Below the pieces are notes generated by a model that saw only the letters and a list, made by a program, of their open reading frames with translations, did no database searches and was not told the origin of the DNA. DNA of 33,004 nucleotides from Gammaproteobacteria bacterium (GTDB lineage Bacteria > Pseudomonadota > Gammaproteobacteria > Steroidobacterales > Steroidobacteraceae): NCBI GenBank assembly GCA_027366635.1, contig DAHXNE010000116.1:1-33004 (forward strand), in the 5' to 3' direction. Below are positions 7,806 to 16,749 of the stretch, piece after piece. The translations under genes and the position numbers were made by a program. Each line of letters begins with the position of its first letter. Position 1 is the stretch's first letter.

Positions 7806-8687
7806 CTATTTCCCGCGCACACCGGCAAGAAGGTTTTCCACCGCGGGTGACGAGCGATGCCGGAAGGCAGTGATGGCGTAGAAGTGCTCAAATACTCCGG
7901 GAATCGCGCAATAGCGCTGCAGTTTGCCGTCGCGCAGTTCATCTTGAACCACCACTTCGGGCAATACAGCGATGGCGCCGGAGTCGCGCGCAAACAGCCG
8001 CAGCATTGCCATGTCATCGACTTCTGCCGCAACCTCGACCCTAATACGTGCGCGTTCGCACCACAAGTCAAATTGCGCGCGCGCGTCGCTGCTTGGCCCG
8101 GGTAATACCAAGCGCATGCCGGCCAGATCCTTTGGCAGCCGCAAGCGGCGACCGGTACGCGGCGGACCGATCAGGCACACCGACTGGCGCGAGAGCGGCA
8201 CGCAGCGCCACGGCCGCTCGCTGTCGGCAACCACCGGCCGGTTCGAGAGCAACACATCCAGATTGTGCACACGCAGTTGCTCAAGCAGTTCTGTGAGACT
8301 TCCGGATCGCAGGGTCAGACGGACCTCCGGCTGGCTAAACAGCGGACGCAACAGGTTTTCCGTGAAGTTTCGTGACAGCGTGGCGACCGCACCGACGCGC
8401 AGGTGCTGCTGGCGTTGTCCGTGTCCGCCGCGAACTGTCGCCATCAGCTCCTGGCCGAGACCGAAGATACTGTTTGCGTAATCGAGCACCAAAGCGCCGA
8501 AATCCGTCAAGTGCAACGAGCGGCCCGAACGCTCGAACAGTGGCCGACCGAGATACGTCTCGAGCTGACGAATCTGCGCCGACAACGCGGACTGAGACAG
8601 GCGGAGCTCCACGGCGGCCTTAGTTAGATGTCCGCGCTGCGCGACGGTCCAGAAATACATTAGATGACGGAAGTTTAGGTTTCGCAT
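7806..8687 (-). CDS. LysR-family transcriptional regulator (NhaR-like), divergent from dabB
   Basis: 293 residues. The N-terminal helix-turn-helix is clear (NFRHLMYFWTVAQRGHLTKAA then LSQSALSAQIRQLETYLGRPLF, residues 5-55). It is followed by a linker helix and a LysR substrate-binding domain (about 95-290) with AVLPEVVVQDEL near the end. The opening pattern resembles the NhaR branch of the family. It is transcribed away from dabB across a 97-bp gap, the usual arrangement for a LysR protein controlling its neighbour, and divergent LysR genes are known beside other dab operons. It probably senses a signal of CO2/bicarbonate limitation, but the co-inducer is unknown. Confidence 0.9.
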   Translation of the reverse strand: MRNLNFRHLMYFWTVAQRGHLTKAAVELRLSQSALSAQIRQLETYLGRPLFERSGRSLHLTDFGALVLDYANSIFGLGQELMATVRGGHGQRQQHLRVGAVATLSRNFTENLLRPLFSQPEVRLTLRSGSLTELLEQLRVHNLDVLLSNRPVVADSERPWRCVPLSRQSVCLIGPPRTGRRLRLPKDLAGMRLVLPGPSSDARAQFDLWCERARIRVEVAAEVDDMAMLRLFARDSGAIAVLPEVVVQDELRDGKLQRYCAIPGVFEHFYAITAFRHRSSPAVENLLAGVRGK

Positions 8688-8688
8688 G

Positions 8689-8729
8689 TTCTATTTTATG
8701 GAACGTTTTGTTTCAGTAATTCTATTTTA
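8689..8729. promoter_or_regulatory. Direct repeats TTCTATTTTA in the lysR-dabB gap
   Basis: Two identical 10-nt AT-rich repeats at 8689-8698 and 8720-8729, spaced 31 bp (about three helical turns). The first is embedded in GTTC-N9-GAAC (8688-8704), an inverted repeat of the T-N11-A type bound by LysR proteins. The region is far more AT-rich than its surroundings and must hold both promoters. Binding of the adjacent LysR protein is inferred. Confidence 0.5.
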
Positions 8730-8784
8730 CAGGTTGCCGCCTTCTCGGGATACTTGTCCGCGTCGCCGGACCGTTGGAGCAACT

Positions 8785-10338
8785 ATGCCGCATTACCCTC
8801 ACTGGACCGCTTGGCTCATACCGCTGTTCTACCTGCTTGGTGCCGCCGCTGCCGCACTGTCCCGGCGCGCACTCTGGTCGGTGCTCGAGTGCGTCGCGGG
8901 CGTCGCGTTCGTGGCGGCACTCACGAGTGATCTCAGCCGCTTGGTGCCGGAACTGGCATTCGGCCTTCGCAACGGTGCGGCCGCGATCATGGTCACCCTG
9001 GTCGCCGGTCTCGGCTGGGTTATAGCCCGCTACTCGCGGGGCAATCTCGCCGGAGAAACAGGCGAGCGGCGCTTCGTGTGCGCGCTGCTGCTGACGCTAT
9101 CAGGCGTGAGCGCGGTAGTAGCGGCGGGCAATCTTGTCGTGCTGATACTCGCCTGGGCCGCCAGCAGCGCCGCGCTTCACCCGCTGCTCACACATTACCG
9201 CGAGCGGCCGGCGGCGCGCATCGCCGCACGTAAGAAATTTTTTGTGAGCCGGCTCGCCGAGGCGAGCCTGTTCGGCGCAGCGATACTCCTCTATCGCCGA
9301 TGGCATACGCTCGATATTACGGCGCTGGACCGGCTGATCACGGCGCACGGCGCCGCCGGTGCCACCTTGCAGTGCGCCGCGCTACTGCTTGCCGCGGCGG
9401 TGCTGCTGAAGTCCGCCCAGCTGCCCGTGCACGGCTGGCTGCTGCAGGTCATGGAGGCGCCCACCAGCGTCTCGGCGCTTATGCACGCCGGCGTCGTCAA
9501 CCTCGGCGGCTATGTGCTGATCCGCCTCGCACCGCTCATATGCGCCTCGCTGCCGGCCCAGGGACTTCTGGTGATCGTCGGCACCACCACCGCGACGCTC
9601 GCTGGTCTGACCCTGATGACCTGTCCGTCGCTGAAGGTTCGGCTTGCTTGGTCGACCTGTTCGCAGATGGGACTGATGGCCGTGGAATGCGGTTTGGGGC
9701 TGTACGGCTTAGCGCTACTACACCTGGTCGGGCACGCGCTGTACAAAGCGCACGCATTTCTCTGCTCCGGCGAGGCGGTAAGCGCGAGCGATGTGGCGCG
9801 CATGCGCCCTGCCTCGCGCCCGCACGCTCGTCTTGCGCCGCTGCTCGGCCTAGTGGTTGCGAGCAGCGTAGTGACCGCCTCGGCATGGCTATGGCGGACC
9901 ATGACGGATACCCCGGCGGTCCCGGGGATCGCATTGCTGCTGTGCTCGTTAGGCGTGGCGACGCTCCTGTGGGATGTGAAGGCGGATCTCGCCACTTGGA
10001 CTCGCAACCTGCTCGCCGTTGCCTTCGCTGTGCAGCTGTATCTGCTGTGGCACCTGACGATGACGCGGGGTATCGGAATTTTCTCGGCACATCCCGCGCC
10101 GTTGCTCGCGCTGTACGTTGCGCTCAGTCTACTCGGATTGTACTCGATACAGGCGCACGTCCGGCGCACTGGTTTCGCGCACCGACGTTCGCGTCTGTAC
10201 GTCTGGTCGGCCGCCGGGTACTTCCTCGACGAGCCACTCACTCGACTCGTCACATCGCGATGGCCTTCGCGAATTGTCCGCGACATGCATGGGCACCTCG
10301 GCCAATTGCTGGCCCAGCGCGAAGGCGGTGCCGTTTGA
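8785..10338 (+). CDS. dabB: DabB, proton-conducting membrane subunit of the DAB inorganic-carbon pump
   Basis: 517 residues from ATG 8785, chosen because GGAG lies five bases upstream. The frame is open to 8686, but that stretch overlaps the repeats and lysR start region. It is a polytopic protein of the NuoL/MrpA (Proton_antipo_M) family, rich in hydrophobic segments throughout. The hallmark segment LKSAQLPVHGWLLQVMEAPTSVSALMHAGVVNLGGY is present at about 211-246; its lysine and the flanking helices form the proton path in relatives. In DAB systems this subunit uses the proton gradient to drive CO2 hydration by DabA, trapping bicarbonate in the cytoplasm. It is translationally coupled to dabA by a TTGA overlap. 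Confidence 0.92.
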   Translation: MPHYPHWTAWLIPLFYLLGAAAAALSRRALWSVLECVAGVAFVAALTSDLSRLVPELAFGLRNGAAAIMVTLVAGLGWVIARYSRGNLAGETGERRFVCALLLTLSGVSAVVAAGNLVVLILAWAASSAALHPLLTHYRERPAARIAARKKFFVSRLAEASLFGAAILLYRRWHTLDITALDRLITAHGAAGATLQCAALLLAAAVLLKSAQLPVHGWLLQVMEAPTSVSALMHAGVVNLGGYVLIRLAPLICASLPAQGLLVIVGTTTATLAGLTLMTCPSLKVRLAWSTCSQMGLMAVECGLGLYGLALLHLVGHALYKAHAFLCSGEAVSASDVARMRPASRPHARLAPLLGLVVASSVVTASAWLWRTMTDTPAVPGIALLLCSLGVATLLWDVKADLATWTRNLLAVAFAVQLYLLWHLTMTRGIGIFSAHPAPLLALYVALSLLGLYSIQAHVRRTGFAHRRSRLYVWSAAGYFLDEPLTRLVTSRWPSRIVRDMHGHLGQLLAQREGGAV

Positions 10339-12821
10339 GCGGCGCGGTCGCATCGCCGAAAAAGCGGAGCACACCGGCTTCGCGCCGCACGGCGCTGGAG
10401 GCCGCCTGCCGTACCATCGCGCCTGCTTGGCCGCTCGATCGACAGGTCGCGGTCAGCCCCTATTGGGGATATCGAGCGGTGCGCTTCGGCACGGCGGCCG
10501 AGCGGCTGCAGCGCCTCTGGGGTGCTCCCATGACTTTGGCGCGCGCGCAGTATCTGCATGCTTGGCAACAGGGTGAGATCCAGCGCGGTCACCTTGAACA
10601 AGCCCTGCGCGAACAATCGACCGTACCGGACGTCCCGACCGCGGTGCGCGCCCTTGAGCAGCCGGCGCCCGAAGCGGCCGGACTGCCGCTGCTCAGCGAC
10701 CGTCTCGACACTAACCCGCGCCGACGCGGCGCGGTGCCCTGGCGTCTGCGCATCACGCAACAGATCAGCGAGTACTGCGCAACCCACTTCGATCGTCTGC
10801 AGGCTGACTGGTCGCCCGGGCGCCGATCTGGACTATACGAAGGGTGGCGCGCAGCACTGCTCGAAGATCGCCGGTTCGCGCAACTACGAACTCGCACTGC
10901 CCAACTGCCTGCAACGGCCGAAGCGGCACTCGACTGGGCGCTCGAGCGACTGGCGGTGCGGGATGAGCACCTGATGGATCTGCTCGAGGTGATCGCCGGT
11001 CGTATCAGCGGATGGGGAGCGTGGTGCGCCTACTTGCGCTGGGAGGCGGCACTCGCTGGCGCTGACGACGCGAACCTGGGGCAGCTGTTGGTGATTCGTC
11101 TTAGCTGGGAGGCGCTGCTGCATGACGGTGGGCACGATGAGCAGTCGGCGTGGGGGGATTGGCTCGCACAGTGGAATGCTGGCGCGAGCGCCGAGGCTCC
11201 CGCATCGTTGGCGGTCGACCTGCTCTGGCAGCGCGCGCACGAGATCGCCTATCAGCAGCGGCTGTTCAGCGCCCTGTACGCGTCTTGCGACACGCGATCT
11301 AGCGCGCAATCCACTGTACCGGCCACACAACTGGTCTTCTGCATCGACGTGCGCTCGGAGCGTATGCGTCGCGCCGTCGAACATACCGATCACCGCGTGC
11401 GCACTTATGGGTTTGCCGGCTTCTTTGGACTACCTATACGCTACACCCCGCTTGGCACTTCGCTCGAACGCTGCCAGTTGCCTGCACTGTTTGAACCGAC
11501 GCTATCGGCGAGCGACACGAGCGGGAACGCACTCGAGGATGAATGCCTCGCGCGGCGGCGCCGGCAAGCGCTGCTGCGCGAGACCAGCCTGCAACCCTTC
11601 GCGCGCATGCCAACCGGCGCCTTCAGCACCGTCGAGATCTTCGGTCTCACCTATCTACCGAGACTTCTAGCCCGTGCTTTCGGCCACGCGCCGGACAACT
11701 CGAGGCACATCGGGCTCGAGCGCGCATCGCACACTACGCTGCGTCCGTACCTGACCCGCAGTGGTCCGGAATCGCTTGCCGAACAGGCGCAGCTCACTGC
11801 ACAGATCATCCACGCCATGGGGCTTGAGCGGCCCTTTGCGCGCCTGCTCGTGCTCATCGGGCACGGCGCACGCACCACCAATAATCCGCAGGCGGCTGCG
11901 CTCGCCTGCGGCGCCTGCGGTGGGCACAGCGGTGACGTCAACGCCCGGATCCTCGCCGATCTGTTGAACGACCCGCTCATGCGCCGCGCGCTCACTCAGC
12001 ATGGCGTGAACCTCCCCGAGCAGACAGTGGTCATCGCCGGACTGCACGATACAGTGACCGACACCGTGGAACTGTTTGAGCCGCAGTCCCTCTCCCAGGA
12101 TCACGCGGCCGATTTCGCGCGGTTGCGCGATACTCTGCGACGCGCTGGCGCGCTGGCACGCCGCGAGCGTGCTCCGGACCTTGGTCTGGCGCACCTCGTC
12201 GGACGTGATGCGGCGCTGTTGCGGCGCCTGCGGCGACGCACGCGCGACTGGGCGGAAGTTCGGCCCGAGTGGGGTCTCGCAGGAAACGCCGCGTTCATCC
12301 TAGCGCCGCGCGCGAGGACCCGCGGCATCGATCTTGACGGTCGGGTATTTCTGCACGAGTACCACTGGCCGCAGGACCCAGACGGCGCGTTGCTCGGACA
12401 ACTGCTCGCCGGCCCGTTGATCGTGGCACACTGGATTAACCTGCAATACTACGGATCTACCGTGGATCCAGAACGCTTCGGCAGCGGTAATAAACAGTTG
12501 CATAACGTAGTCGGCGGTCGCATTGGAGTCTTGGAGGGACACAGTGGGGATCTACGAATCGGACTGGCCCGTCAGTCGGTACATGATGGTTCGCGTTGGC
12601 GACACGCACCACTGCGACTGACGGTGCTCATCGACGCGCCACGCGAGCGGATTGAACGGATCGTCCAGGCACAGCCCGACATACTGCAGCTGGTCGAGCA
12701 CCAATGGCTGCACCTTTACCGTCTGCAGGACTCCGGACCGGAGCGCATGTTTTGTCCGCGGCATATGCAAGATATTGCACCGCCCGGAGGCGTCCGCACG
12801 ACATTGGGGGTCCCGACGTGA
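10335..12821 (+). CDS. dabA: DabA, zinc-binding carbonic-anhydrase-like subunit of the DAB pump (DUF2309)
   Basis: 828 residues from TTG 10335, which overlaps the dabB stop. The frame is open further upstream, but only as a shadow of dabB. The zinc-site residues known for this family are all present: Cys336 and Asp338 (FCIDVRSE), His510 (LIGHGARTTNN) and Cys525 (ALACGACGG). The His-Cys spacing of 15 matches the known DabA site. The protein is cytoplasmic or peripheral and works with DabB as a vectorial carbonic anhydrase that accumulates bicarbonate. DABs occur both in autotrophs with carboxysomes and in heterotrophs that need bicarbonate for anaplerosis; no Rubisco or carboxysome gene is in the window. 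The last bases overlap the cysD start (GTGA). Confidence 0.94.
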   Translation: MSGAVASPKKRSTPASRRTALEAACRTIAPAWPLDRQVAVSPYWGYRAVRFGTAAERLQRLWGAPMTLARAQYLHAWQQGEIQRGHLEQALREQSTVPDVPTAVRALEQPAPEAAGLPLLSDRLDTNPRRRGAVPWRLRITQQISEYCATHFDRLQADWSPGRRSGLYEGWRAALLEDRRFAQLRTRTAQLPATAEAALDWALERLAVRDEHLMDLLEVIAGRISGWGAWCAYLRWEAALAGADDANLGQLLVIRLSWEALLHDGGHDEQSAWGDWLAQWNAGASAEAPASLAVDLLWQRAHEIAYQQRLFSALYASCDTRSSAQSTVPATQLVFCIDVRSERMRRAVEHTDHRVRTYGFAGFFGLPIRYTPLGTSLERCQLPALFEPTLSASDTSGNALEDECLARRRRQALLRETSLQPFARMPTGAFSTVEIFGLTYLPRLLARAFGHAPDNSRHIGLERASHTTLRPYLTRSGPESLAEQAQLTAQIIHAMGLERPFARLLVLIGHGARTTNNPQAAALACGACGGHSGDVNARILADLLNDPLMRRALTQHGVNLPEQTVVIAGLHDTVTDTVELFEPQSLSQDHAADFARLRDTLRRAGALARRERAPDLGLAHLVGRDAALLRRLRRRTRDWAEVRPEWGLAGNAAFILAPRARTRGIDLDGRVFLHEYHWPQDPDGALLGQLLAGPLIVAHWINLQYYGSTVDPERFGSGNKQLHNVVGGRIGVLEGHSGDLRIGLARQSVHDGSRWRHAPLRLTVLIDAPRERIERIVQAQPDILQLVEHQWLHLYRLQDSGPERMFCPRHMQDIAPPGGVRTTLGVPT

Positions 12822-13768
12822 CAATTGAGCCCGCGCCCGCTCCGCGTCCGAATCATTCGCTGTCTGAGAGCCGGCGCGCCGCGCTAGCGCAACTCGAAGC
12901 GGAGGCGATCTACGTGCTGCGCGATGCCATCGCCGAAGCGCGCAATCCCGTGTTGCTGTTCTCAGGCGGAAAGGACTCTACCGTACTTGCCCATTTAGCC
13001 TGTCGCGCGTTTCATCCCTCCCGGCCGCCCTTACCATTGTTACACATTGATTCGACGTGGGAATTCCGCGAACTGCTTCAGTTTCGTGACTGGTTCGCGC
13101 GGCATAACGGCTTTGACCTACGCGTGCATCACAACGAGGCGGGACGGGCCGCGGGCATCAATCCGTTCGAACATGGTGACCACTACACAACCGTGATGCG
13201 CACCGATGCACTGAAAAGTGCGTTGGATGCCGGGGGTTACGACATCATCCTAGGCGGCGCGCGACGCGACGAGGAGCGCTCGCGCGCCAAAGAGCGCGTC
13301 GTTTCCATACGCAACCGCCACCACAGCTGGGATCCTCGCCGGCAGCGGCCGGAGCTGTGGAATTTATTCAATTTCCATCTCGGCCCTCAGGAGAGCGCGC
13401 GCGTCTTTCCGCTATCGAATTGGACGGAAGTCGACGTGCTCGCATATGCGGTATCGCGCAGCGTCGAGCTCGCGCCCCTTTATCTGGCGCGCCCTCGTTC
13501 AGTAGTTGCGCGCGACGGCCAACTTATCGTCGTCGACGACCGCCAGCGCATGCCGTTGCGATGCGGCGAGGTTGTCCAGGTACGGAAGGTGCGCTTTCGC
13601 ACCCTGGGGTGTTGGCCGGTGACCGCGGCGGAAGAATCCGACGCCGAAACACTCGCCGAGGTGCTTGCCCAGACCCTGCGCTCGCGCCGCTCGGAACGCA
13701 GCGGCCGGCTCGCCGACCGCGACGCTGGCGACTCGCTCGAGCAGCAAAAGCGCGACGGCTATTTCTGA
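12818..13768 (+). CDS. cysD: CysD-like sulfate adenylyltransferase small subunit (without cysN)
   Basis: 316 residues from GTG 12818, overlapping the dabA stop. It matches CysD across its length: RDAIAEARNPVLLFSGGKDST (PP-loop), PLLHIDSTWEFRE, NPFEHGDHYTTVMRT, GGARRDEERSRAKER, VFPLSNWTEVDVLAY, VRFRTLGCWPVT, and the family C-terminus QQKRDGYF. CysD makes adenosine 5'-phosphosulfate from ATP and sulfate, but normally only with the GTPase CysN. No cysN, cysC or cysH is present here. The PP-loop reads SGGKDS, where the usual CysD has SIGKDS. Coupling to dabAB by overlap implies co-expression. It may use a CysN encoded elsewhere or have a changed role. Confidence 0.9.
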   Translation: MTIEPAPAPRPNHSLSESRRAALAQLEAEAIYVLRDAIAEARNPVLLFSGGKDSTVLAHLACRAFHPSRPPLPLLHIDSTWEFRELLQFRDWFARHNGFDLRVHHNEAGRAAGINPFEHGDHYTTVMRTDALKSALDAGGYDIILGGARRDEERSRAKERVVSIRNRHHSWDPRRQRPELWNLFNFHLGPQESARVFPLSNWTEVDVLAYAVSRSVELAPLYLARPRSVVARDGQLIVVDDRQRMPLRCGEVVQVRKVRFRTLGCWPVTAAEESDAETLAEVLAQTLRSRRSERSGRLADRDAGDSLEQQKRDGYF

Positions 13769-13790
13769 TATCCCGCGAGGAGAGTCGACT

Positions 13791-14003
13791 ATGGCCCTGG
13801 AAAACCATGACATCGATCTGCTCATCGCCGAACAGCGCATTCAAAGTGCACTCGCGCACCCGGCATTGAGCGACTGGCTAAAAGATACGCTACGTTCCGC
13901 TCTGGAGCGCGACCCGCTCGCTCTCGCCAATGACCTGGAACTGCTCGGGCACCTGCTGCGGTCCTGGTCGGCGGCACACATTGCTCGTGAGTCCCACCCC
14001 TGA
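13791..14003 (+). CDS. Small hypothetical protein (orf70) at the end of the dab operon
   Basis: 70 residues from ATG 13791 with a strong GAGGAGA ribosome site, 22 nt after cysD. A longer in-frame start exists but lies inside cysD. The protein looks wholly alpha-helical and soluble (MALENHDIDLLIAEQRIQSA..., ...LANDLELLGHLLRSW), with no membrane segment, Cys pair or recognisable domain. Good initiation signals, operon position and the terminator just downstream support a real gene. I do not recognise the family. A small partner of CysD or DabA is one guess. Confidence 0.7.
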   Translation: MALENHDIDLLIAEQRIQSALAHPALSDWLKDTLRSALERDPLALANDLELLGHLLRSWSAAHIARESHP

Positions 14004-14076
14004 CGGACCGGCGGCACGCACGACGCCGCATGGCCGGTATGCCCTCCATAACCGGTGATCGGCCGATCGCTCCAGA

Positions 14077-14098
14077 CGGCGCCGCGTGTGCGGCGCCG
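14077..14098 (+). terminator. Rho-independent-type terminator of the dab operon
   Basis: Perfect 9-bp GC stem (14077-14085 with 14090-14098) around a GTGT loop, followed by GCTCCGTTT with a short T run. It lies 74 bp after orf70 and closes the dabB-dabA-cysD-orf70 unit before the transposase remnant. Confidence 0.7.
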
Positions 14099-14133
14099 GC
14101 TCCGTTTGACTCTAGCTTAGTAACCGTGCCTGC

Positions 14134-14830
14134 GTGGCGTGGGTCGGGGAGGGACGGGAGTCAATCGATCGATTCTTCACCGAGGTATTGAGCCCCGGCC
14201 AGAAGCAACGCATTCTTTGGGCCAGCAGCGACATGAGTCGCGCTTACACCGAAGCCATCAAGGCGCACTGCCCAAACGCCACCCTCGTGATCGATCGCTT
14301 CCACCTGATCAAGACGCTCAACGAAGCAGTCGACGAGGTGCGCAAGGAGCAGTGGGGCAAACTCGCTCCCGAGCAGCGCCAGTCCGTTAAGCGCCTGCGC
14401 TGGCTGCTCGGCATGGGCTCGGCCACGCGCACCAAGGCGCACACTCGCGCGCAACCGTCTCGTCCGCGGCAACCGTCGCATCTATCCAGCCTGGGTGCTG
14501 AAGGACGAGTTCGAGAAGTTCTGGAGCTACAGCTATCTGGCCAGCGCCGAGGCCTTCCTCAAGCGCCGGATGACCGCGGCGTTGAGAAGCCGCCTGCCTT
14601 CCCTGCGCACCTTCGTTGCTACCTTGCGCGATCATTACGAAAACGTCATCACCTACATCGAGCGCTCGCTCACCAACGCGGTCGCTGAAGGCATCAGCCG
14701 CGTCGTCAAGATCGCCAAGAATCGCGCCTCCGGCTTTCGCGGTTTGCACAACCTCGCCGACATGATCCACCTCATCGTCGGTGACCTGGATATTCCTGAG
14801 CATATCCCTTCCACTTTGAAGACACTCTAA
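14134..14830 (+). pseudogene. ISL3-family transposase remnant, 5'-truncated and frameshifted
   Basis: The first frame (14134 to about 14440) encodes WVGEGRESIDRFFTEVLSP, ASSDMSRAYTEAIKAHCPNA and VIDRFHLIKTLNEAVDEVRKEQ, which is the DDE core region of ISL3-family transposases. Around 14420-14445 the homology moves to another frame (NRLVRGNRRIYPAWVLKDEF...), continuing with the C-terminal region (RSLTNAVAEGISRVVKIAKNRASGFR) to the stop at 14830. The N-terminal zinc-finger and helix-turn-helix part, roughly the first third, is missing. I could not define terminal inverted repeats. The element is dead unless rescued by a complete copy elsewhere. Confidence 0.88.
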
Positions 14831-14916
14831 CCGCAGCTTGAGACCCTATGAATTCCTGAGTATCCTTCAAATGTTGATCACTGCCAAACCCGGATGCAGC
14901 CATGCTTCCGAACGGC

Positions 14917-16749
14917 TCAGTGGGCGCCGGCCGCACCCAGTAGATCCCGCAGCGCGCTCGATGCCGATTGCGCGGCCGGGCCGACAATGACGTGAACGCA
15001 GTTCGGCGCCACCAGAGCACTGCCACGCAGCCCGAGACGCCTCAGCGCCTCATGATTCACGTCACCGGCATCCGCCACCGCGATCCGCAACCGGGAATCA
15101 GCCGGCTCCACCGCCCGCACATTGGCGGCGCCGCCGAGCGCCGCCAGCAGCTTCTCGAGGATCGACTTGTTCAGTGCGGCGGTCGCCGGCGGCGGCGGCG
15201 CCGGCGACACGGCCAGCTCGGGCACTTGGGCCTTGGCTCCCGAGGCCGATATTTTCTGGCCGCTGGGCAGACTTGCCAGCGTTTCACGCATTTCCCCGGC
15301 AAGCAGTTCCGCGGTAGGGCCCACGATTACCTGCAAACCATCCGCCGAAGTGCGCATGACGGCGATCGCCCCCAGGCGCTTCAGAGCCGCCGGATCCACG
15401 ATCTCATGAGACCTCACAGTCAGGCGCAGGCGCGTCGTGCAGGCGTTGACCACGTCGAGATTGTCAGACCCGCCCAGCGCGGCAATGAAGGATTGCGCGG
15501 TCGCGACCGCCGTTGCGGCGGCGGCTGCCGGCGCCGCCTCGAGCCCGCCAGCGACCGGCTGCTCGGCCGCTGATGGGTCAGCGTCTTCTCTGCCGGGAGT
15601 CTTCAAATCAAACTTGATGATGGCAAAGCGGAAAATGCCGTAATACAGACCGAAGTACAGCGCCCCGACCGGCAACAGCAGCAGCGGATGGGTGTCGTGA
15701 TTGAAGTTGAGCACGTAATCGAAAAGGCCTGCCGAAAACGTGAAGCCGAGCTTCACATCGAGGGCATTCATGATGATGAACGCCAGACCCGTCAGCAGGG
15801 CGTGCACCAGATACAGGCCCGGAGCGACGAACATGAAGGTAAATTCCACCGGCTCGGTCACTCCGGTGAGAAACGAGGTGAGCGCGATCGAGAGCAACAG
15901 CCCAGCCACTGCCCGGCGCCTCGCCGGCAGCGCCGTATGGTACATGGCGAGGCACGCCGCCGGCAGACCAAACATCATGACCGGAAAGAACCCCGACATG
16001 AAGCTTCCGGCCGTCGGATCGCCGGCGAAGAAACGGTTCATGTCCCCGGTGACGCCGTGGTAATTGCCGAGGATGAACCACACGTAGCTGTTGAGGATGT
16101 TGTGCAGCCCGGTGACGATGAGCAGGCGGTTCAGCACGCCGTAGATGAACGGCCCCCACGGCCCTGCGGCCCGCACGGTGCCGCTGAGCGTGGCCATGCC
16201 GCTCTCCATATGCGGCAGCTCCAGACCCAACAGGATGGCCAGCGGCAGTGCCGCGAAGCCGGTCAGGATCGGCACGAAACGGCGGCCGCCGAAGAACGCC
16301 AGGTAGCTCGGCAGCCGGATGCGATGAAAGCGGTTGTAGAGCGCCCCGCCCATCAATCCCGAGACCATCCCCACCGGTACGGTGAGCTGTTGCAGCGCCT
16401 TGTCGGCGGATGCCGCCGCCACGAGCGCCTGCGCGTGCGCGGGGACGCCCGCGAGCACCGCCGCCGGTGCCGTAAGAAACACCACCGCGCCCTTGAGGAT
16501 CACCAGGTAGCCCACCACGGCCGCCAGTCCAGCGGCCCCATGGTTGTCGCGGGCCAGACCGATCGCCACGCCGACCGCGAACAGCAGCCCCAGGTTGGTA
16601 AAGATGGCCTGGCCGGCATGCGCCATGACCGGGATATTGAGCAGGTCGGGCTGTCCGAGCCGCAGCAGCAGGCCGGCCACCGGCAGCACCGCGATGGGCA
16701 GCATCAAGGCGCCGCCGAGTTTCTGCAGAGCGTTCAGCATCCGTTTCAT
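14917..16749 (-). CDS. nagE: PTS N-acetylglucosamine permease, IIC-IIB (NagE-like) with a second, degenerate IIB domain
   Basis: 610 residues. Residues 1-380 are the membrane IIC domain of the glucose/GlcNAc family, with the substrate-site motif TGVTEPVEF (Glu299) and LPHMESGMATLSG. A linker leads to a IIB domain (about 415-493) with the phosphorylated Cys437 in NACTTRLRL. After an Ala/Pro-rich linker, a second IIB-like domain (about 526-606) has EPADSRLRI in the same place, so Ala replaces the active Cys and it cannot carry phosphate. The protein takes GlcNAc across the inner membrane and delivers GlcNAc-6-phosphate, receiving phosphate from the IIA domain of NagF encoded just upstream. The start overlaps the nagF stop (ATGA). 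Confidence 0.92.
   Translation of the reverse strand: MKRMLNALQKLGGALMLPIAVLPVAGLLLRLGQPDLLNIPVMAHAGQAIFTNLGLLFAVGVAIGLARDNHGAAGLAAVVGYLVILKGAVVFLTAPAAVLAGVPAHAQALVAAASADKALQQLTVPVGMVSGLMGGALYNRFHRIRLPSYLAFFGGRRFVPILTGFAALPLAILLGLELPHMESGMATLSGTVRAAGPWGPFIYGVLNRLLIVTGLHNILNSYVWFILGNYHGVTGDMNRFFAGDPTAGSFMSGFFPVMMFGLPAACLAMYHTALPARRRAVAGLLLSIALTSFLTGVTEPVEFTFMFVAPGLYLVHALLTGLAFIIMNALDVKLGFTFSAGLFDYVLNFNHDTHPLLLLPVGALYFGLYYGIFRFAIIKFDLKTPGREDADPSAAEQPVAGGLEAAPAAAAATAVATAQSFIAALGGSDNLDVVNACTTRLRLTVRSHEIVDPAALKRLGAIAVMRTSADGLQVIVGPTAELLAGEMRETLASLPSGQKISASGAKAQVPELAVSPAPPPPATAALNKSILEKLLAALGGAANVRAVEPADSRLRIAVADAGDVNHEALRRLGLRGSALVAPNCVHVIVGPAAQSASSALRDLLGAAGAH

Noticed and set aside
9300-10334. 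Upstream extension of the dabA frame
   Set aside because: It lies entirely inside dabB in another frame, and DabA homology starts after the TTG at 10335.
14003-14830. Loss of cysN by the ISL3 insertion
   Set aside because: orf70 and a good terminator already close the operon before the IS remnant, so the IS does not directly replace a cysN following cysD.
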